Below, in pieces: positions 7,037 to 14,691 of a stretch of 43,970 nucleotides of DNA. The notes beneath the pieces were generated by a model that was given only the letters and a program-made list of their open reading frames with translations, made no database searches and was not told the origin of the DNA. Each line of letters starts with the position of its first letter. Position 1 is the stretch's first letter. Source of the DNA: a virus; IMG/VR virus record IMGVR_UViG_3300017726_000013, positions 1 through 43,970 of that record. One strand, written 5' to 3'. A program made the position numbers and the translations under genes.

Positions 7037-7254
7037 AGATCGATCTCAAGTTGTAGTTTACGTTCTTCTTCTATTCTATTGTGCTCTGCCCACATCTCAG
7101 CAACCATATCTACTGCTGGTGGTGTTTGGTAATGTGCTGGTGGTTTTGACTGCCACTCATCAATTACTTCCTGTGTAGGGATAGAAATTCGGAAAGGAAT
7201 ATTATCCTCTTCAAACTCTTTATTCATATCAATGTATGTCTGAGGCGTAATCAC
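7033..7254 (-). CDS. Hypothetical protein, 73 aa (GTG start)
   Basis: Starts with GTG at 7252-7254, forming a GTGA overlap with the stop of the preceding gene. A strong ribosome-binding sequence AGAGAGGA lies 4 bases upstream and decides this start. The product begins MITPQTYIDMNKEFEEDNIP, has a Pro-rich middle (SKPPAHYQTPPAVD) and an acidic C-terminal helix (AEHNRIEEERKLQLEIDL). No family is recognised. Its place in a late-promoter unit suggests a role in morphogenesis or lysis, but nothing in the sequence shows which. Confidence 0.65.
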   Translation of the reverse strand: MITPQTYIDMNKEFEEDNIPFRISIPTQEVIDEWQSKPPAHYQTPPAVDMVAEMWAEHNRIEEERKLQLEIDL

Positions 7255-7538
7255 AGGGTCCTCTCTAATCTATTTTCTGCTTGGTCTGGGAAATCTCTTG
7301 GTCTACTATCAGTGGCATTATCTGTTCTAGCAGAACCTTCATTCGCCTTCATCGTATGCTGATAGTTTGGTCGTGGATATCTGATACGAAATGGATCAGG
7401 CATCCAATATGTTACCTGCCATTCTTGATCGGGATTTAACTCTAGGTGCTTCTCTACACTATGACAGAAACTACCTAATTGAATATACCCGTCATGACTG
7501 ATGCATCTACCGTTGCCAGCATCAACCAAGAACATCAT
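7251..7538 (-). CDS. Hypothetical protein, 95 aa
   Basis: The frame can be opened by a TTG at 7563-7565, but that would overlap the upstream gene by 19 bases. I prefer the ATG at 7536-7538, giving 95 residues that begin MMFLVDAGNGRCISHDGYIQ and starting 8 bases after the upstream stop. The N-terminal half looks beta-rich (EWQVTYWMPDPFRIRYPRP). The C-terminal half is polar and probably disordered (ANEGSARTDNATDSRPRDFP). No known family is recognised. It overlaps the 73-residue gene by 4 bases. Confidence 0.6.
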   Translation of the reverse strand: MMFLVDAGNGRCISHDGYIQLGSFCHSVEKHLELNPDQEWQVTYWMPDPFRIRYPRPNYQHTMKANEGSARTDNATDSRPRDFPDQAENRLERTL

Positions 7539-7546
7539 CTTGCTAC

Positions 7547-7858
7547 TCAATCTCTTTGTCTCCAATCATCGGGTTTATCCTGTTGAAACCAATCTTTAAT
7601 ATCGTCAGCACTGTCGAAACCCCTTTTATGATTAGATGGATCGGGGTCTCCTAGTCCCATCCTATTCAAAAAATCGTCAGCACTACCCTCTTCAATTCCT
7701 TTAGATTGGCGGCGGGCTTTACGCAACCACTCCCTAGCAGTTGTATTTGCCTTGGACAGTTTCTCTGCCCAGATCATATCTTCTAATTTTACTTCTTCAT
7801 TGTTAGCAATACATTTACAGATAAACTCTAGTCTGAGACGGTATTGAGTAGATAGCAT
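7547..7858 (-). CDS. Hypothetical protein, 103 aa
   Basis: ATG at 7856-7858, one base after the end of the 65-residue gene. The N-terminal 60 residues are predicted helical and basic (LRLEFICKCIANNEEVKLED, then ARRQSKGIEEG). The C-terminal part is acidic and Asp/Trp-containing (SADDIKDWFQQDKPDDWRQRD). I believe small proteins of this kind recur in cyanophages near gp46, but I know no function. It lies in the late-promoter island. Confidence 0.65.
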   Translation of the reverse strand: MLSTQYRLRLEFICKCIANNEEVKLEDMIWAEKLSKANTTAREWLRKARRQSKGIEEGSADDFLNRMGLGDPDPSNHKRGFDSADDIKDWFQQDKPDDWRQRD

Positions 7859-7859
7859 G

Positions 7860-8057
7860 TTAATTATGTTTGAGTTTGTCTTTTAGATCAAGAACCTTGT
7901 TAACCTCAGCAACCGCACTAGACATTCTAGCACTTAAAATATCCATAATATCTTCATAGATTACTTCGTTGTCTACGTAGTTATCGAAGTATAAGTCTAG
8001 TGACTCTTTAAGGTATCTTTTACGATGCCACTCAGGTGAGTATGGTTTGTATTCCAT
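7860..8057 (-). CDS. Hypothetical protein, 65 aa (first gene of the small-gene island)
   Basis: First gene after the TCTAAATA late-type element at 8082-8089. ATG at 8055-8057, 24 bases downstream of that element. The product starts MEYKPYSPEWHRKRYLKESL, continues with an acidic Tyr-rich stretch (DLYFDNYVDNEVIYEDIMD) and ends in a helix (VAEVNKVLDLKDKLKHN). It is predicted all-helical. No family is recognised. Confidence 0.68.
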   Translation of the reverse strand: MEYKPYSPEWHRKRYLKESLDLYFDNYVDNEVIYEDIMDILSARMSSAVAEVNKVLDLKDKLKHN

Positions 8058-8081
8058 GATGTAAATTTCAGAGAGTAAAAT

Positions 8082-8089
8082 TATTTAGA
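8082..8089 (-). promoter_or_regulatory. Late-type promoter (TCTAAATA) inside the gp46 stop
   Basis: The minus strand reads TCTAAATA, the T4-like late promoter form (gp55-dependent in T4), 24 bases before the 65-residue gene. Its TAA is the gp46 stop codon. It would start a five-gene transcript ending at the 6831-6854 terminator. Confidence 0.6.
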
Positions 8090-9794
8090 CCAGTAAACTG
8101 AATCCTTTTACTTTTTCAAAACGTAAAACGTTTTCAAATTTGTCTTCCATTCCGGTCTTGTGCGAGATTACAAATATATTAGCATCCTTAACTACATATC
8201 GAATGATCTTAAGAAATTCTTCTGTTCCTTGTCCATCAAGTGAACTATCAAAGACTTCATCCAAAATCATAAGATTTGTTGAAATTGAATTTTTGAATCT
8301 GGCAACTTCCCTCCAGGTGAAGAGAAGTGCTAGGTCAATTCTTTGTTTTTCACCTTCACTAAAAGAAGCATATGAAAAGTCTTCATGGATTGGTGACTGG
8401 ATGGTTTCATTAAACTCCTCATCAAGAGTAAAGTTTATGTAGAAGTCCATCATCTGTAGATAACGGTTTACTTGCTGATTTATCAGCGGTAGATACTTCT
8501 TAATGATTTTAGTCTTAACTCCACCATCCTTCAACAGTCCATAAGTAAAGTCATAATAATTGATTTGATCCTTGTAAGTGACTAATTCGTCATAAGTTCT
8601 TTGGAGATCCTCTTTGAAGGTTTCTAACTTGTCATGCTCAATATTTCTATTTGCAAGTTGATCGGTAATTCTTTGAATTTCCGATTCCAGATCTCTGACT
8701 TGTCGTTGACATCCAGTGATCCTAGTATTGTTTTTAGAAATGTCATTATTGAGTTTTGTAATCTCCTTCGATAGAGCAATGAATTGACGCTCTCGCTCTT
8801 CTTCTTCTTCAATTGCCTCCTCTAGTTCTTTATAACCAGATTGCAACTCCTTTGCCTTAGTTTGAGCGTCGTTAATCTTATTTATTCTAAACTCTTCGTC
8901 AATAGATTGCGTGCAAGTGGGACAAACCATATTTTCTGTAAAGAACTTATGCTCTTTAGTAATAGTAGATACTTTCTGCGAGATTTTTCCTTTTAGATTT
9001 CCTAACTTACGGAGTTTATCAGTAGCACCAGTAACATACTCTTGTTCTTTAATATATCCAAAGACACTCTCTTCAAGGAAAGATGTTTCCTTAACATAAA
9101 CATCTACTTCTTTGACAAGTTGAGTTGCTTTTTTCTTATTGTCCTCAATTTTTTCTTTACCAGTATTCTCTAACTGCTCAATAAAGTTTTTCTGCATCTC
9201 AAGTTTTTCATTGAGATTATCTTTCTTAAGATTTAAAACTTTGATTGAATCTTTAGTTTGACGAATCTTATCTTTAATAATTGTGTTCATTGAAGAGAAG
9301 ATTTTAATATCCAAGAGATCTTCAATCACCTCTCTACGATTCGATGCTGTAAGTTGCATGAAAGGCACAAAGGTGCTGCTCCCAAGAATCACAATTTGAG
9401 TAAAAGATTTATAGTTCATCTTTAGAACATTCTGTTCCAACCATTTCTGTTGGTCGTTAGTTGCTGCAGATTGATCTAAAAGTTTATCGCCTCTATGAAT
9501 TTCAAAAACATTCGGTTTAATTCCCCGACACACTTTCCAATTAGTGTTATTAATTGAAAACTCAACTTCAACTCTACAGTCTCTCTCATTAGTAGAGTTT
9601 GGAAGTTGTGGTTTATTAATTTTACGAAATGGTTTTCCAAATAGAGCAAAGGTCAGCGCATCTAACACTGTGCTTTTACCTGCACCGTTGCTACCAACAA
9701 TCAAAGTAGTTGAACTTTTTTGAAAATCAATTTCAGAGAATTGATTGCCGGTGCTTAAAAAGTTTTTCCAACGAATCTTTTCAAATAAAATCAT
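8085..9794 (-). CDS. 46: gp46 recombination endonuclease subunit (Rad50-like)
   Basis: SMC/Rad50-type ATPase that with gp47 resects DNA ends for recombination-dependent replication and helps degrade host DNA. Visible features in order: Walker A GSNGAGKST at about residues 34-42; long coiled-coil arms; a zinc-hook CPTC near residue 290 at the arm tip; the ABC signature region FSEGEKQRIDLALLF near 480; Walker B LMILDEVFDSS near 508; and the H-loop VISHK near the C-terminus. The 569 residues match the T4 protein (560). It overlaps the DUF3110-like gene by 14 bases, and that gene in turn overlaps gp47, so all three are co-translated. Complete and probably active. Confidence 0.96.
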   Translation of the reverse strand: MILFEKIRWKNFLSTGNQFSEIDFQKSSTTLIVGSNGAGKSTVLDALTFALFGKPFRKINKPQLPNSTNERDCRVEVEFSINNTNWKVCRGIKPNVFEIHRGDKLLDQSAATNDQQKWLEQNVLKMNYKSFTQIVILGSSTFVPFMQLTASNRREVIEDLLDIKIFSSMNTIIKDKIRQTKDSIKVLNLKKDNLNEKLEMQKNFIEQLENTGKEKIEDNKKKATQLVKEVDVYVKETSFLEESVFGYIKEQEYVTGATDKLRKLGNLKGKISQKVSTITKEHKFFTENMVCPTCTQSIDEEFRINKINDAQTKAKELQSGYKELEEAIEEEEERERQFIALSKEITKLNNDISKNNTRITGCQRQVRDLESEIQRITDQLANRNIEHDKLETFKEDLQRTYDELVTYKDQINYYDFTYGLLKDGGVKTKIIKKYLPLINQQVNRYLQMMDFYINFTLDEEFNETIQSPIHEDFSYASFSEGEKQRIDLALLFTWREVARFKNSISTNLMILDEVFDSSLDGQGTEEFLKIIRYVVKDANIFVISHKTGMEDKFENVLRFEKVKGFSLLV

Positions 9795-10059
9795 GCTCAG
9801 TTTTTGGCGGAATTACAATGTCATTAGGTGATATCACCGTGTATTCATATCCGTGTGATTCACAGATAGTCATCATCATCTCATCATCTACTTCTATGAT
9901 GTGCATTTCAGGATAGTCACCATCCTCTTCTAACATCATAGCATATCTTGTTGCATCATCTGCATCTTCAAAGAGATATAATATCTGATCTCCCTCTTCA
10001 TTCTGCACGGAGTATGCTCCTTCGTCCTCCCTCCCAAGTTTCGTTAGAATAAACATCAA
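9781..10059 (-). CDS. DUF3110-like protein, 92 aa
   Basis: Resembles the short DUF3110 proteins of cyanobacteria and plastids: an N-terminal strand (MMFILTKLG), then EGAYSVQ, then the characteristic FEDADDATRYAMMLEEDGDY, and a last part with VDDEMMMTICESHGYEY. The function of the family is unknown to me. It sits between gp47 and gp46, overlapping both (4 and 14 bases), in a place where T4 has other small genes. The family's cyanobacterial distribution makes host acquisition plausible, which is inference. The acidic surface could make it a DNA mimic or a protein-binding adaptor for the gp46/47 nuclease; this is speculative. Confidence 0.75.
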   Translation of the reverse strand: MMFILTKLGREDEGAYSVQNEEGDQILYLFEDADDATRYAMMLEEDGDYPEMHIIEVDDEMMMTICESHGYEYTVISPNDIVIPPKTEHDFI

Positions 10060-11096
10060 ACCATCTCACATGCTTCCTGATATACTTCTTGAACTATCCG
10101 TTGGATGGTAGATTTTTCAAGGTTTATCTCAGACTCTTCAATATATCTATTTAAAATAGAAAGAGTGTCTTCAGATTCAAATGCTTCAAACTCTTCACTT
10201 TCTTGGAACTGAAAGTTCTCAACAACCTTTAGTTCAAATACACCAGAAGCATAGAGTTTATCAATAAACTTTTCAAACTTTTTAAGGTCAGACTTTTTGC
10301 GAACAATAACTTTTACAATCTTGTTCTCATACTCACGAGTATCAAATGTCTGATAGTTTGTATCCTCATAGTAAATGTTGTAGAACATTCTATTAGGATT
10401 ATTAACGTACTCCCACTTTAAAGTATCAGTATCAAAGATTGTAAATCCACGCTTGTCATTGGCATCATTCCAAAACATTTCATATGGATTACCTAAGTAG
10501 TAGATTCTTCCGTCGTCGCTCCGTGTATGGAAGTGTCCTGAAAACACTTTGTCGAACTTCTCAAATAAGTCGCACGCCAGACCTTCTTCCATGACGTGTC
10601 CACGATGCGCTCTGAATCCGTTGAGCTCAAGGTGCCCCATCGCACATATGCTATCAGTAGTTTTGACAACCTTGACAGTATCTTCAAAATTTTCTGCATT
10701 GATCCAAGGAATAAACAACACCTTTAGTTTATCTAGGAGAACCTCTTCACACTTGGAATACACCTTTACGTTATTATACTCACGAAGCAGTAAGTCTACA
10801 GCATTTACTTCATTTGTATTTTTATAGTATGCAGTGTGATTACCAACAATAGTATGAACAGTAACTCCCATATCACGGAGTCTGTCATAGTAGTTGTTCT
10901 TTGCCCAGGATAAAGCAGAAAAGTCAATACCCTTTCTACTATCAAAGGTGTCACCCATATCCACTACGGTAGTGATACCTTCTTCCTCTAGTCTGGGAAA
11001 GAATACTTCATTATAGAACTTCAGAAAATAATCATGGAACAACTTTGAGTTTTTTCTTGCTCCAAAATGTTGATCCGTGATAATTGCAACTTTCAT
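10056..11096 (-). CDS. 47: gp47 recombination nuclease subunit (Mre11-like)
   Basis: Calcineurin-type metallophosphoesterase, the nuclease partner of gp46. Metal-binding motifs appear in order: IITDQH (Asp8, His10), DMGDTFDSR (Asp49), VGNHT (Asn86, His87), AMGHLELNG, and SGHFHTRS. The C-terminal 100 residues form the gp46-binding and capping region. At 346 residues it matches T4 gp47 (339). The ATG at 11094-11096 overlaps the stop of the 48-residue gene. Acts in end resection and recombination-dependent replication with gp46 and UvsY/UvsX. Confidence 0.96.
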   Translation of the reverse strand: MKVAIITDQHFGARKNSKLFHDYFLKFYNEVFFPRLEEEGITTVVDMGDTFDSRKGIDFSALSWAKNNYYDRLRDMGVTVHTIVGNHTAYYKNTNEVNAVDLLLREYNNVKVYSKCEEVLLDKLKVLFIPWINAENFEDTVKVVKTTDSICAMGHLELNGFRAHRGHVMEEGLACDLFEKFDKVFSGHFHTRSDDGRIYYLGNPYEMFWNDANDKRGFTIFDTDTLKWEYVNNPNRMFYNIYYEDTNYQTFDTREYENKIVKVIVRKKSDLKKFEKFIDKLYASGVFELKVVENFQFQESEEFEAFESEDTLSILNRYIEESEINLEKSTIQRIVQEVYQEACEMV

Positions 11097-11239
11097 TCTT
11101 CTTCTAAAGTCTTGTTATAAACGATAACTCTTTTCCCGTCATGGGTGAACACTAGTTCATCATCATGACCCCAGCAGAGTTCTTCAAAAAGCGAATTCAG
11201 TTTCGCCATATCATCAAATAGTGAGTCAGGATCAGACAT
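11093..11239 (-). CDS. Hypothetical acidic protein, 48 aa
   Basis: Short gene between the 91-residue gene and gp47. ATG at 11237-11239; stop overlapping the gp47 start (ATGA). The product starts MSDPDSLFDDMAKLNSLFEE, is strongly acidic, has a short beta-hairpin-like middle (LVFTHDGKRVIVYNK) and ends EEE. No family is recognised. Coding is supported by the overlap with gp47 and by filling the gap. Confidence 0.62.
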   Translation of the reverse strand: MSDPDSLFDDMAKLNSLFEELCWGHDDELVFTHDGKRVIVYNKTLEEE

Positions 11240-11264
11240 GAGGTTACTTCAATTCAGGGTTTGG

Positions 11265-11540
11265 TTAAGAGGGGGACAAAGGGGTATATGGGTGTTGAGG
11301 TTTGTGCTCTCTATCCATAGGTTGAGACTTGGTGTCATCATTCCTGGATAGATTTTTCAATACAATGAAGGCATCCTTATTGTATTTGCGATGTCCAAGT
11401 GGTGATGACCACTTCTTATTGTAACCTTCTGGTTGATCAATACCACTCACTTGAGTGCCACCAATCTCTACAGCGATGTTGTCACCCTCTTGCCATCCTA
11501 GGTTCTCTAAAGCAATGGCAAGTTCTTTTGTTAATTTCAT
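11265..11540 (-). CDS. Hypothetical protein, 91 aa
   Basis: ATG at 11538-11540 overlaps the gp55 stop (ATGA). The first 60 residues look like a small beta-containing domain (ELAIALENLGWQEGDNIAVE, then AFIVLKNLS), with a GD turn reminiscent of AbrB-like swapped hairpins but not enough to assign. The C-terminal 30 residues are polar and Pro-rich (REHKPQHPYTPLSPS) and probably disordered. I do not recognise a family. It is co-transcribed with gp55. Confidence 0.65.
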   Translation of the reverse strand: MKLTKELAIALENLGWQEGDNIAVEIGGTQVSGIDQPEGYNKKWSSPLGHRKYNKDAFIVLKNLSRNDDTKSQPMDREHKPQHPYTPLSPS

Positions 11541-12013
11541 CCGCGCAATTTGCTGTGAACATTATCCTTAATTTGATTATAGTCGGAATACCCCATTCCG
11601 TCAACGCCATCGTCATAGAACACTTCACTATAACCTGACTTTTCAAGGATCTTGTTTTTAATTTCTAATTGACGCTTCTCTCTTTGGATCCTGCGGAGAA
11701 ACGCATAATGAATGATCTGCGTAAAGTAAGCAAAAGGATTTTGGGATTTCTGAGGATTAAAATTATGAATGTACTGAACGCAATTTTCGATTCCATCCGA
11801 GATCATGTCCTCCTTGAACATGTAATTCACAAAATTAGGTTTGAAGGACAAGTGATTTGCAATCTTCAGAAAACACTCCCCAATGTAGCGGGGGATGACA
11901 GGTTTTACCTTTCCTTGAATCTGTGCAATTTCAACATCTTCACGGTACTTGATAAGTGCAGCCAAAAACTCTTTGTTGTTTACATAATGTTCCGACCTCT
12001 TTCTTTTTGCCAT
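11537..12013 (-). CDS. 55: gp55 late-transcription sigma factor
   Basis: Small sigma-70-family factor that directs host RNA polymerase to late promoters; in T4 it needs gp33 and the gp45 clamp for full activity. The N-terminus HYVNNKEFLAALIKYREDVE matches T4 gp55 (NYVNNKELLQAIIDWKTEL). The core MFKEDMISDGIENCVQYIHN followed by FAYFTQIIHYAFLRRIQREK matches the T4 EMIADGIEA.../AYITQACFNAFVQRIKKE region. I start it at the second ATG (12011-12013, MAKRKRSEHY, 158 residues); an ATG at 12023-12025 would add four residues. It sits first behind a strong sigma-70 promoter, as expected for an early gene that later switches on the NNTAAATA promoters in this window. Confidence 0.92.
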   Translation of the reverse strand: MAKRKRSEHYVNNKEFLAALIKYREDVEIAQIQGKVKPVIPRYIGECFLKIANHLSFKPNFVNYMFKEDMISDGIENCVQYIHNFNPQKSQNPFAYFTQIIHYAFLRRIQREKRQLEIKNKILEKSGYSEVFYDDGVDGMGYSDYNQIKDNVHSKLRG

Positions 12014-12049
12014 TGGTCTTATCATAAGTTTATCTCATAATATGTATGA

Positions 12050-12078
12050 ATTATATCATCTTACTCTGTATTTGACAA
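12050..12078 (-). promoter_or_regulatory. Sigma-70-type promoter upstream of gp55
   Basis: The minus strand has a -35 TTGTCA (12073-12078, 5 of 6 consensus), a 17-base spacer and a perfect -10 TATAAT (12050-12055), with the gp55 ATG about 37 bases downstream. This is the best bacterial-type promoter in the window and would drive gp55, the small genes, gp47 and gp46 early in infection by the host polymerase. Confidence 0.85.
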
Positions 12079-12091
12079 GGTGCTTGACAAG
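12072..12091 (-). repeat. Direct repeat CTTGTCAA x2 overlapping the gp55 promoter -35
   Basis: Two copies of CTTGTCAA (plus strand TTGACAAG at 12072-12079 and 12084-12091), 12 bases apart. The promoter-proximal copy contains the -35. The spacing is close to one helical turn, so it could be a regulator-binding site or a fallback -35. Confidence 0.45.
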
Positions 12092-12147
12092 TCCTTGAAA
12101 TTTATGTACAATATCCTTTGTGAGGGTTCATAGGGAAGGCTTAACTT

Positions 12148-12543
12148 CTATAAGTCTTTATAAATTTTCTCTAGTATCTCTTTAGCATCATTGACTGTTG
12201 ATATAAATCCCATCTTCTTACTTAGTTTAGGTTGACCAATCTTATCTGCATGTGAGTCTCTAACAAAAGATTGATACATGATAATCATATCTATGTCGGA
12301 TGATTCAGACATTGTTAGAACATCATCTAACTTAAGCATGAACATATCATCTTTAGTAGTCTTTAACCAAGGTTCTATCTTATATCCAACAACACCAATA
12401 CGTGATTTAATCTCATTAACAATAACAGGATTAGTAACGATCAATATAGTTCTATCCTCTTCTTCAGACGCTGCTACCTTGGCAAAGATCTCTTCACCAG
12501 AGTTTAGTTTAATTGTTGCGTAAAAGTCCTCTTCAATTCCCAT
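12148..12543 (-). CDS. Sm-like (LSm/Hfq-type) protein, candidate
   Basis: 131 residues. The first 70 read as a small beta-barrel: EEDFYATIKLNSGEEIFAKV resembles an Sm1 motif (strand, G-E, strand), then RTILIVTNPVIVNE. The segment DDMFMLKLDDVLTMSESSDI follows. A novel Sm-like protein of probable cyanophage origin has been described structurally, and this gene type next to UvsW is what I recall, but I cannot verify the link. The remaining C-terminus is helical. If correct, it could bind phage or host RNA or form a ring scaffold. It overlaps uvsW by 11 bases. Between its end and gp55 there are about 120 bases holding the gp55 promoter. Confidence 0.55.
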   Translation of the reverse strand: MGIEEDFYATIKLNSGEEIFAKVAASEEEDRTILIVTNPVIVNEIKSRIGVVGYKIEPWLKTTKDDMFMLKLDDVLTMSESSDIDMIIMYQSFVRDSHADKIGQPKLSKKMGFISTVNDAKEILEKIYKDL

Positions 12544-14017
12544 GTTTTCCTAGTTGTATTGTAATTATCTCATAATTAAAATTTTCTTCGTTATAGATTT
12601 TAATTCTTTCGATTAGATGATTAAGTGTATAGTTTCTTCTATTTTTTGTTGAACAGTCGTCAGCAATATCATAAAGGATTGCTTTTACCTTGTCTTTTCC
12701 TTTTCTAAGAACTCTTCCAATACTTTGAAGATTTCTGATCCTGGACTTACTTGGAGAAGAAAAGATAACATTATGGAGATTTTTAATATTGATGCCTGTA
12801 GAAAAAGTTCCATAAGAAGCTACAATGATTGCATTCTTCTCTTTTTCCGTTATTTCTCTTACTAACTCTCTCTCTTCAGCATCTATACCGCCATGTATAA
12901 AAAATACCTTACGGTCATCTCGCTTGTTATTATTTATCTTATCATAGAGCACTGCTCCATGTGCTTCGACTCTGCTGTAAAGAACAAGAGAGTTGCCTTT
13001 AAGATCTAATGCTAGATTAGTAATAAATTTATTTCTTTGTTCATGGGAGATAAGATATTCAATCTCATCATTGTATGCTTCAAACGTTTGTGGTTTATGT
13101 TTAAGTACAAGACACTGAATATCAAGTTGTGATAGGTGTCCTTGCCGCATTAATTCATCTGTCCTAGTCACCTTGTATGATGGACCAAACAGTCCCTCTA
13201 AGACCCACTTATGCGTCTGTGTGCCGTCTAATGTACCAGTAAATCCAAATCTATATTTTGCATGGTGTAATTTTGTCATTATAGATATTAAAGACTTACT
13301 CTTAAACAAATGTGCTTCATCACCAATTACAACGTTATATTCTTCAAAGAAAGATCTGTCTAACTTGTAGACAGACTGCCACGTTGTGATTGTCACAGGA
13401 GCATCATTACTCTTTTCTCTACCAGAATAGATACGGTGACAATATGACTCAACATTCCAACCATAATCCTCAAAATCCTTATACATCTGCTCTACAAGAG
13501 ATGTCGTTGGAACGATTAAGAGTATTTTTTGCCCTTTGTCAACGTAATATCTTACGAGGGAGTAAATCATCAGAGATTTGCCGCTGGCAGTGGGGCTTAT
13601 CAATAGTTTTCTATTGTGCTTTAGAGCACCGAATACTCCCTCAACTTGATACTTCCTTGGTTGGTGAGAGCAGATAGACTGCATATAATCTTTAACACCC
13701 TCATATGAGATATGTTCGTTCTCCTCATATGGGGTTCCGTAATACTTATTATCTTCAAACTTATAACTGTATCCGTAGTTCTCACAGAACTGCACAATCT
13801 TATCTAATAGACCCACATAGATCTGCTTAGATCTTATATCGTAAAGGTGTATCTCACCATTCCAATACTTATTTCTATACTGAGGCATAAATTTTGCCCC
13901 ATCTACTTCAAATTTAAAGTGATCTCTTAACTCATAATCAATATGAGGTTCAGTATTAATTTTTAAAAATACTTCGTTTGATTTAGATATAACAAGATTG
14001 GCAGTCGTATCAATCAC
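12533..14017 (-). CDS. uvsW: UvsW helicase (SF2, RNA-DNA/DNA-DNA)
   Basis: Superfamily-2 helicase that in T4 unwinds R-loops and branched DNA and switches replication from origin-dependent to recombination-dependent mode. Features in order: an N-terminal domain aligned with T4 UvsW (ELRDHFKFEVDGAKFMPQYR), Walker A SPTASGKS near residue 142, GTWQ-like TITTWQSVYK, DEAH (VIGDEAH) near 232, SGS-like FTGTLDG, motif V ASYGTFSTGINIKN, and motif VI QSIGRVLRKG. The start is a GTG at 14015-14017; no in-frame ATG exists between it and the upstream stop. A late-type promoter AATAAATA sits 21 bases upstream, matching the late expression of uvsW in T4. Length 494 versus 503 in T4. Confidence 0.95.
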   Translation of the reverse strand: MIDTTANLVISKSNEVFLKINTEPHIDYELRDHFKFEVDGAKFMPQYRNKYWNGEIHLYDIRSKQIYVGLLDKIVQFCENYGYSYKFEDNKYYGTPYEENEHISYEGVKDYMQSICSHQPRKYQVEGVFGALKHNRKLLISPTASGKSLMIYSLVRYYVDKGQKILLIVPTTSLVEQMYKDFEDYGWNVESYCHRIYSGREKSNDAPVTITTWQSVYKLDRSFFEEYNVVIGDEAHLFKSKSLISIMTKLHHAKYRFGFTGTLDGTQTHKWVLEGLFGPSYKVTRTDELMRQGHLSQLDIQCLVLKHKPQTFEAYNDEIEYLISHEQRNKFITNLALDLKGNSLVLYSRVEAHGAVLYDKINNNKRDDRKVFFIHGGIDAEERELVREITEKEKNAIIVASYGTFSTGINIKNLHNVIFSSPSKSRIRNLQSIGRVLRKGKDKVKAILYDIADDCSTKNRRNYTLNHLIERIKIYNEENFNYEIITIQLGKHGN

Positions 14018-14038
14018 GTAGATCCATTCATCTAATAA

Positions 14039-14046
14039 TATTTATT
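14039..14046 (-). promoter_or_regulatory. Late-type promoter (AATAAATA) upstream of uvsW
   Basis: The minus strand reads TAATAAATA, 21 bases before the uvsW GTG. The second TAA of the tandem stop of the 69-residue gene lies within it. Late control of uvsW is known in T4. Confidence 0.65.
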
Positions 14047-14254
14047 ACATATTTTCAAACTTATATTCTAATACCATTCTATACAACGAATCTCTTAAGT
14101 ACCAAAGATGCTGCTGTTCCATTGGATGTCTGGCAGGAGCTCCTTCCCAATTTTCAATCCTCTTCAAAACACAGTGATGTAAGAGGTGAATATCCTCTAT
14201 TGTCAAACTAACTGTATAATCAAATTCTTGACTTGGTTCAAACTCTTCGTTCAT
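14045..14254 (-). CDS. Hypothetical protein, 69 aa
   Basis: Sits between uvsY and uvsW; its ATG overlaps the uvsY stop by one base (TAATG). The product starts MNEEFEPSQEFDYTVSLTIE and then is helical (IHLLHHCVLKRIENWEG, then LWYLRDSLYRMVLEYKFENM), with several His and Trp residues. No family is recognised, though its fixed place among recombination genes suggests a role in recombination or replication, which is inference. Confidence 0.7.
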   Translation of the reverse strand: MNEEFEPSQEFDYTVSLTIEDIHLLHHCVLKRIENWEGAPARHPMEQQHLWYLRDSLYRMVLEYKFENM

Positions 14255-14691
14255 TATCCTAATCCTGCGTTGAATTTCATAAACTCAATAGCATTTTTAA
14301 TTTGGAAAGTGCGATTGTTTATTTGTTTTAAAATGCTTTCTATGTATACTAACATAGTATCATAATAATCAATCTTAAGTGATGCGTTCGACAATTTAGC
14401 ATCAGCATCAAGATACTTCTGCATGGTATCCTTATCTCTAATCTTCTTTGGAAAGGGATTTCCTATGTATACATCAGGGTCTGCTTTACCGCTGAAGTAT
14501 TCGTATCTTTCGTGCCTAATGTTTTTTCTTTGTTGTTCTGCTTTCTTTCTTAGCAGAAAGATTGTATTATATAATTCAAAGTATTTTGCATGTAATGTAG
14601 GAATATTCAAAGATTCGTTGTGTAGATTATCTGGGTCTAACTTTGCATCCTTTTCCCACATTCCTTGAATACTATCAAGATCAATACTCAT
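14254..14691 (-). CDS. uvsY: UvsY recombination mediator
   Basis: Mediator that loads the UvsX recombinase onto gp32-covered single-stranded DNA. The 145 residues are almost entirely helical, as in T4 UvsY (137). Matching segments: HAKYFELYNTIFLLRKKAEQ with the T4 SKWLNKHSSIKKEMLRIEAQ region, RYEYFSGKADPD with RLDYYSGRGDGD, and the end FQIKNAIEFMKFNAG with FAIKHIQDMRAFEAG. The RHERYEYFSGKADPD stretch is the conserved UvsY core and carries the basic DNA-binding residues. It overlaps the following gene by 1 base and the tail-tube-like gene by 4. Confidence 0.92.
   Translation of the reverse strand: MSIDLDSIQGMWEKDAKLDPDNLHNESLNIPTLHAKYFELYNTIFLLRKKAEQQRKNIRHERYEYFSGKADPDVYIGNPFPKKIRDKDTMQKYLDADAKLSNASLKIDYYDTMLVYIESILKQINNRTFQIKNAIEFMKFNAGLG

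Noticed and set aside
7251-7565. TTG start at 7563-7565 for the 95-residue gene
   Set aside because: Rare start with 19-base overlap; the ATG at 7536-7538 fits the packing better.
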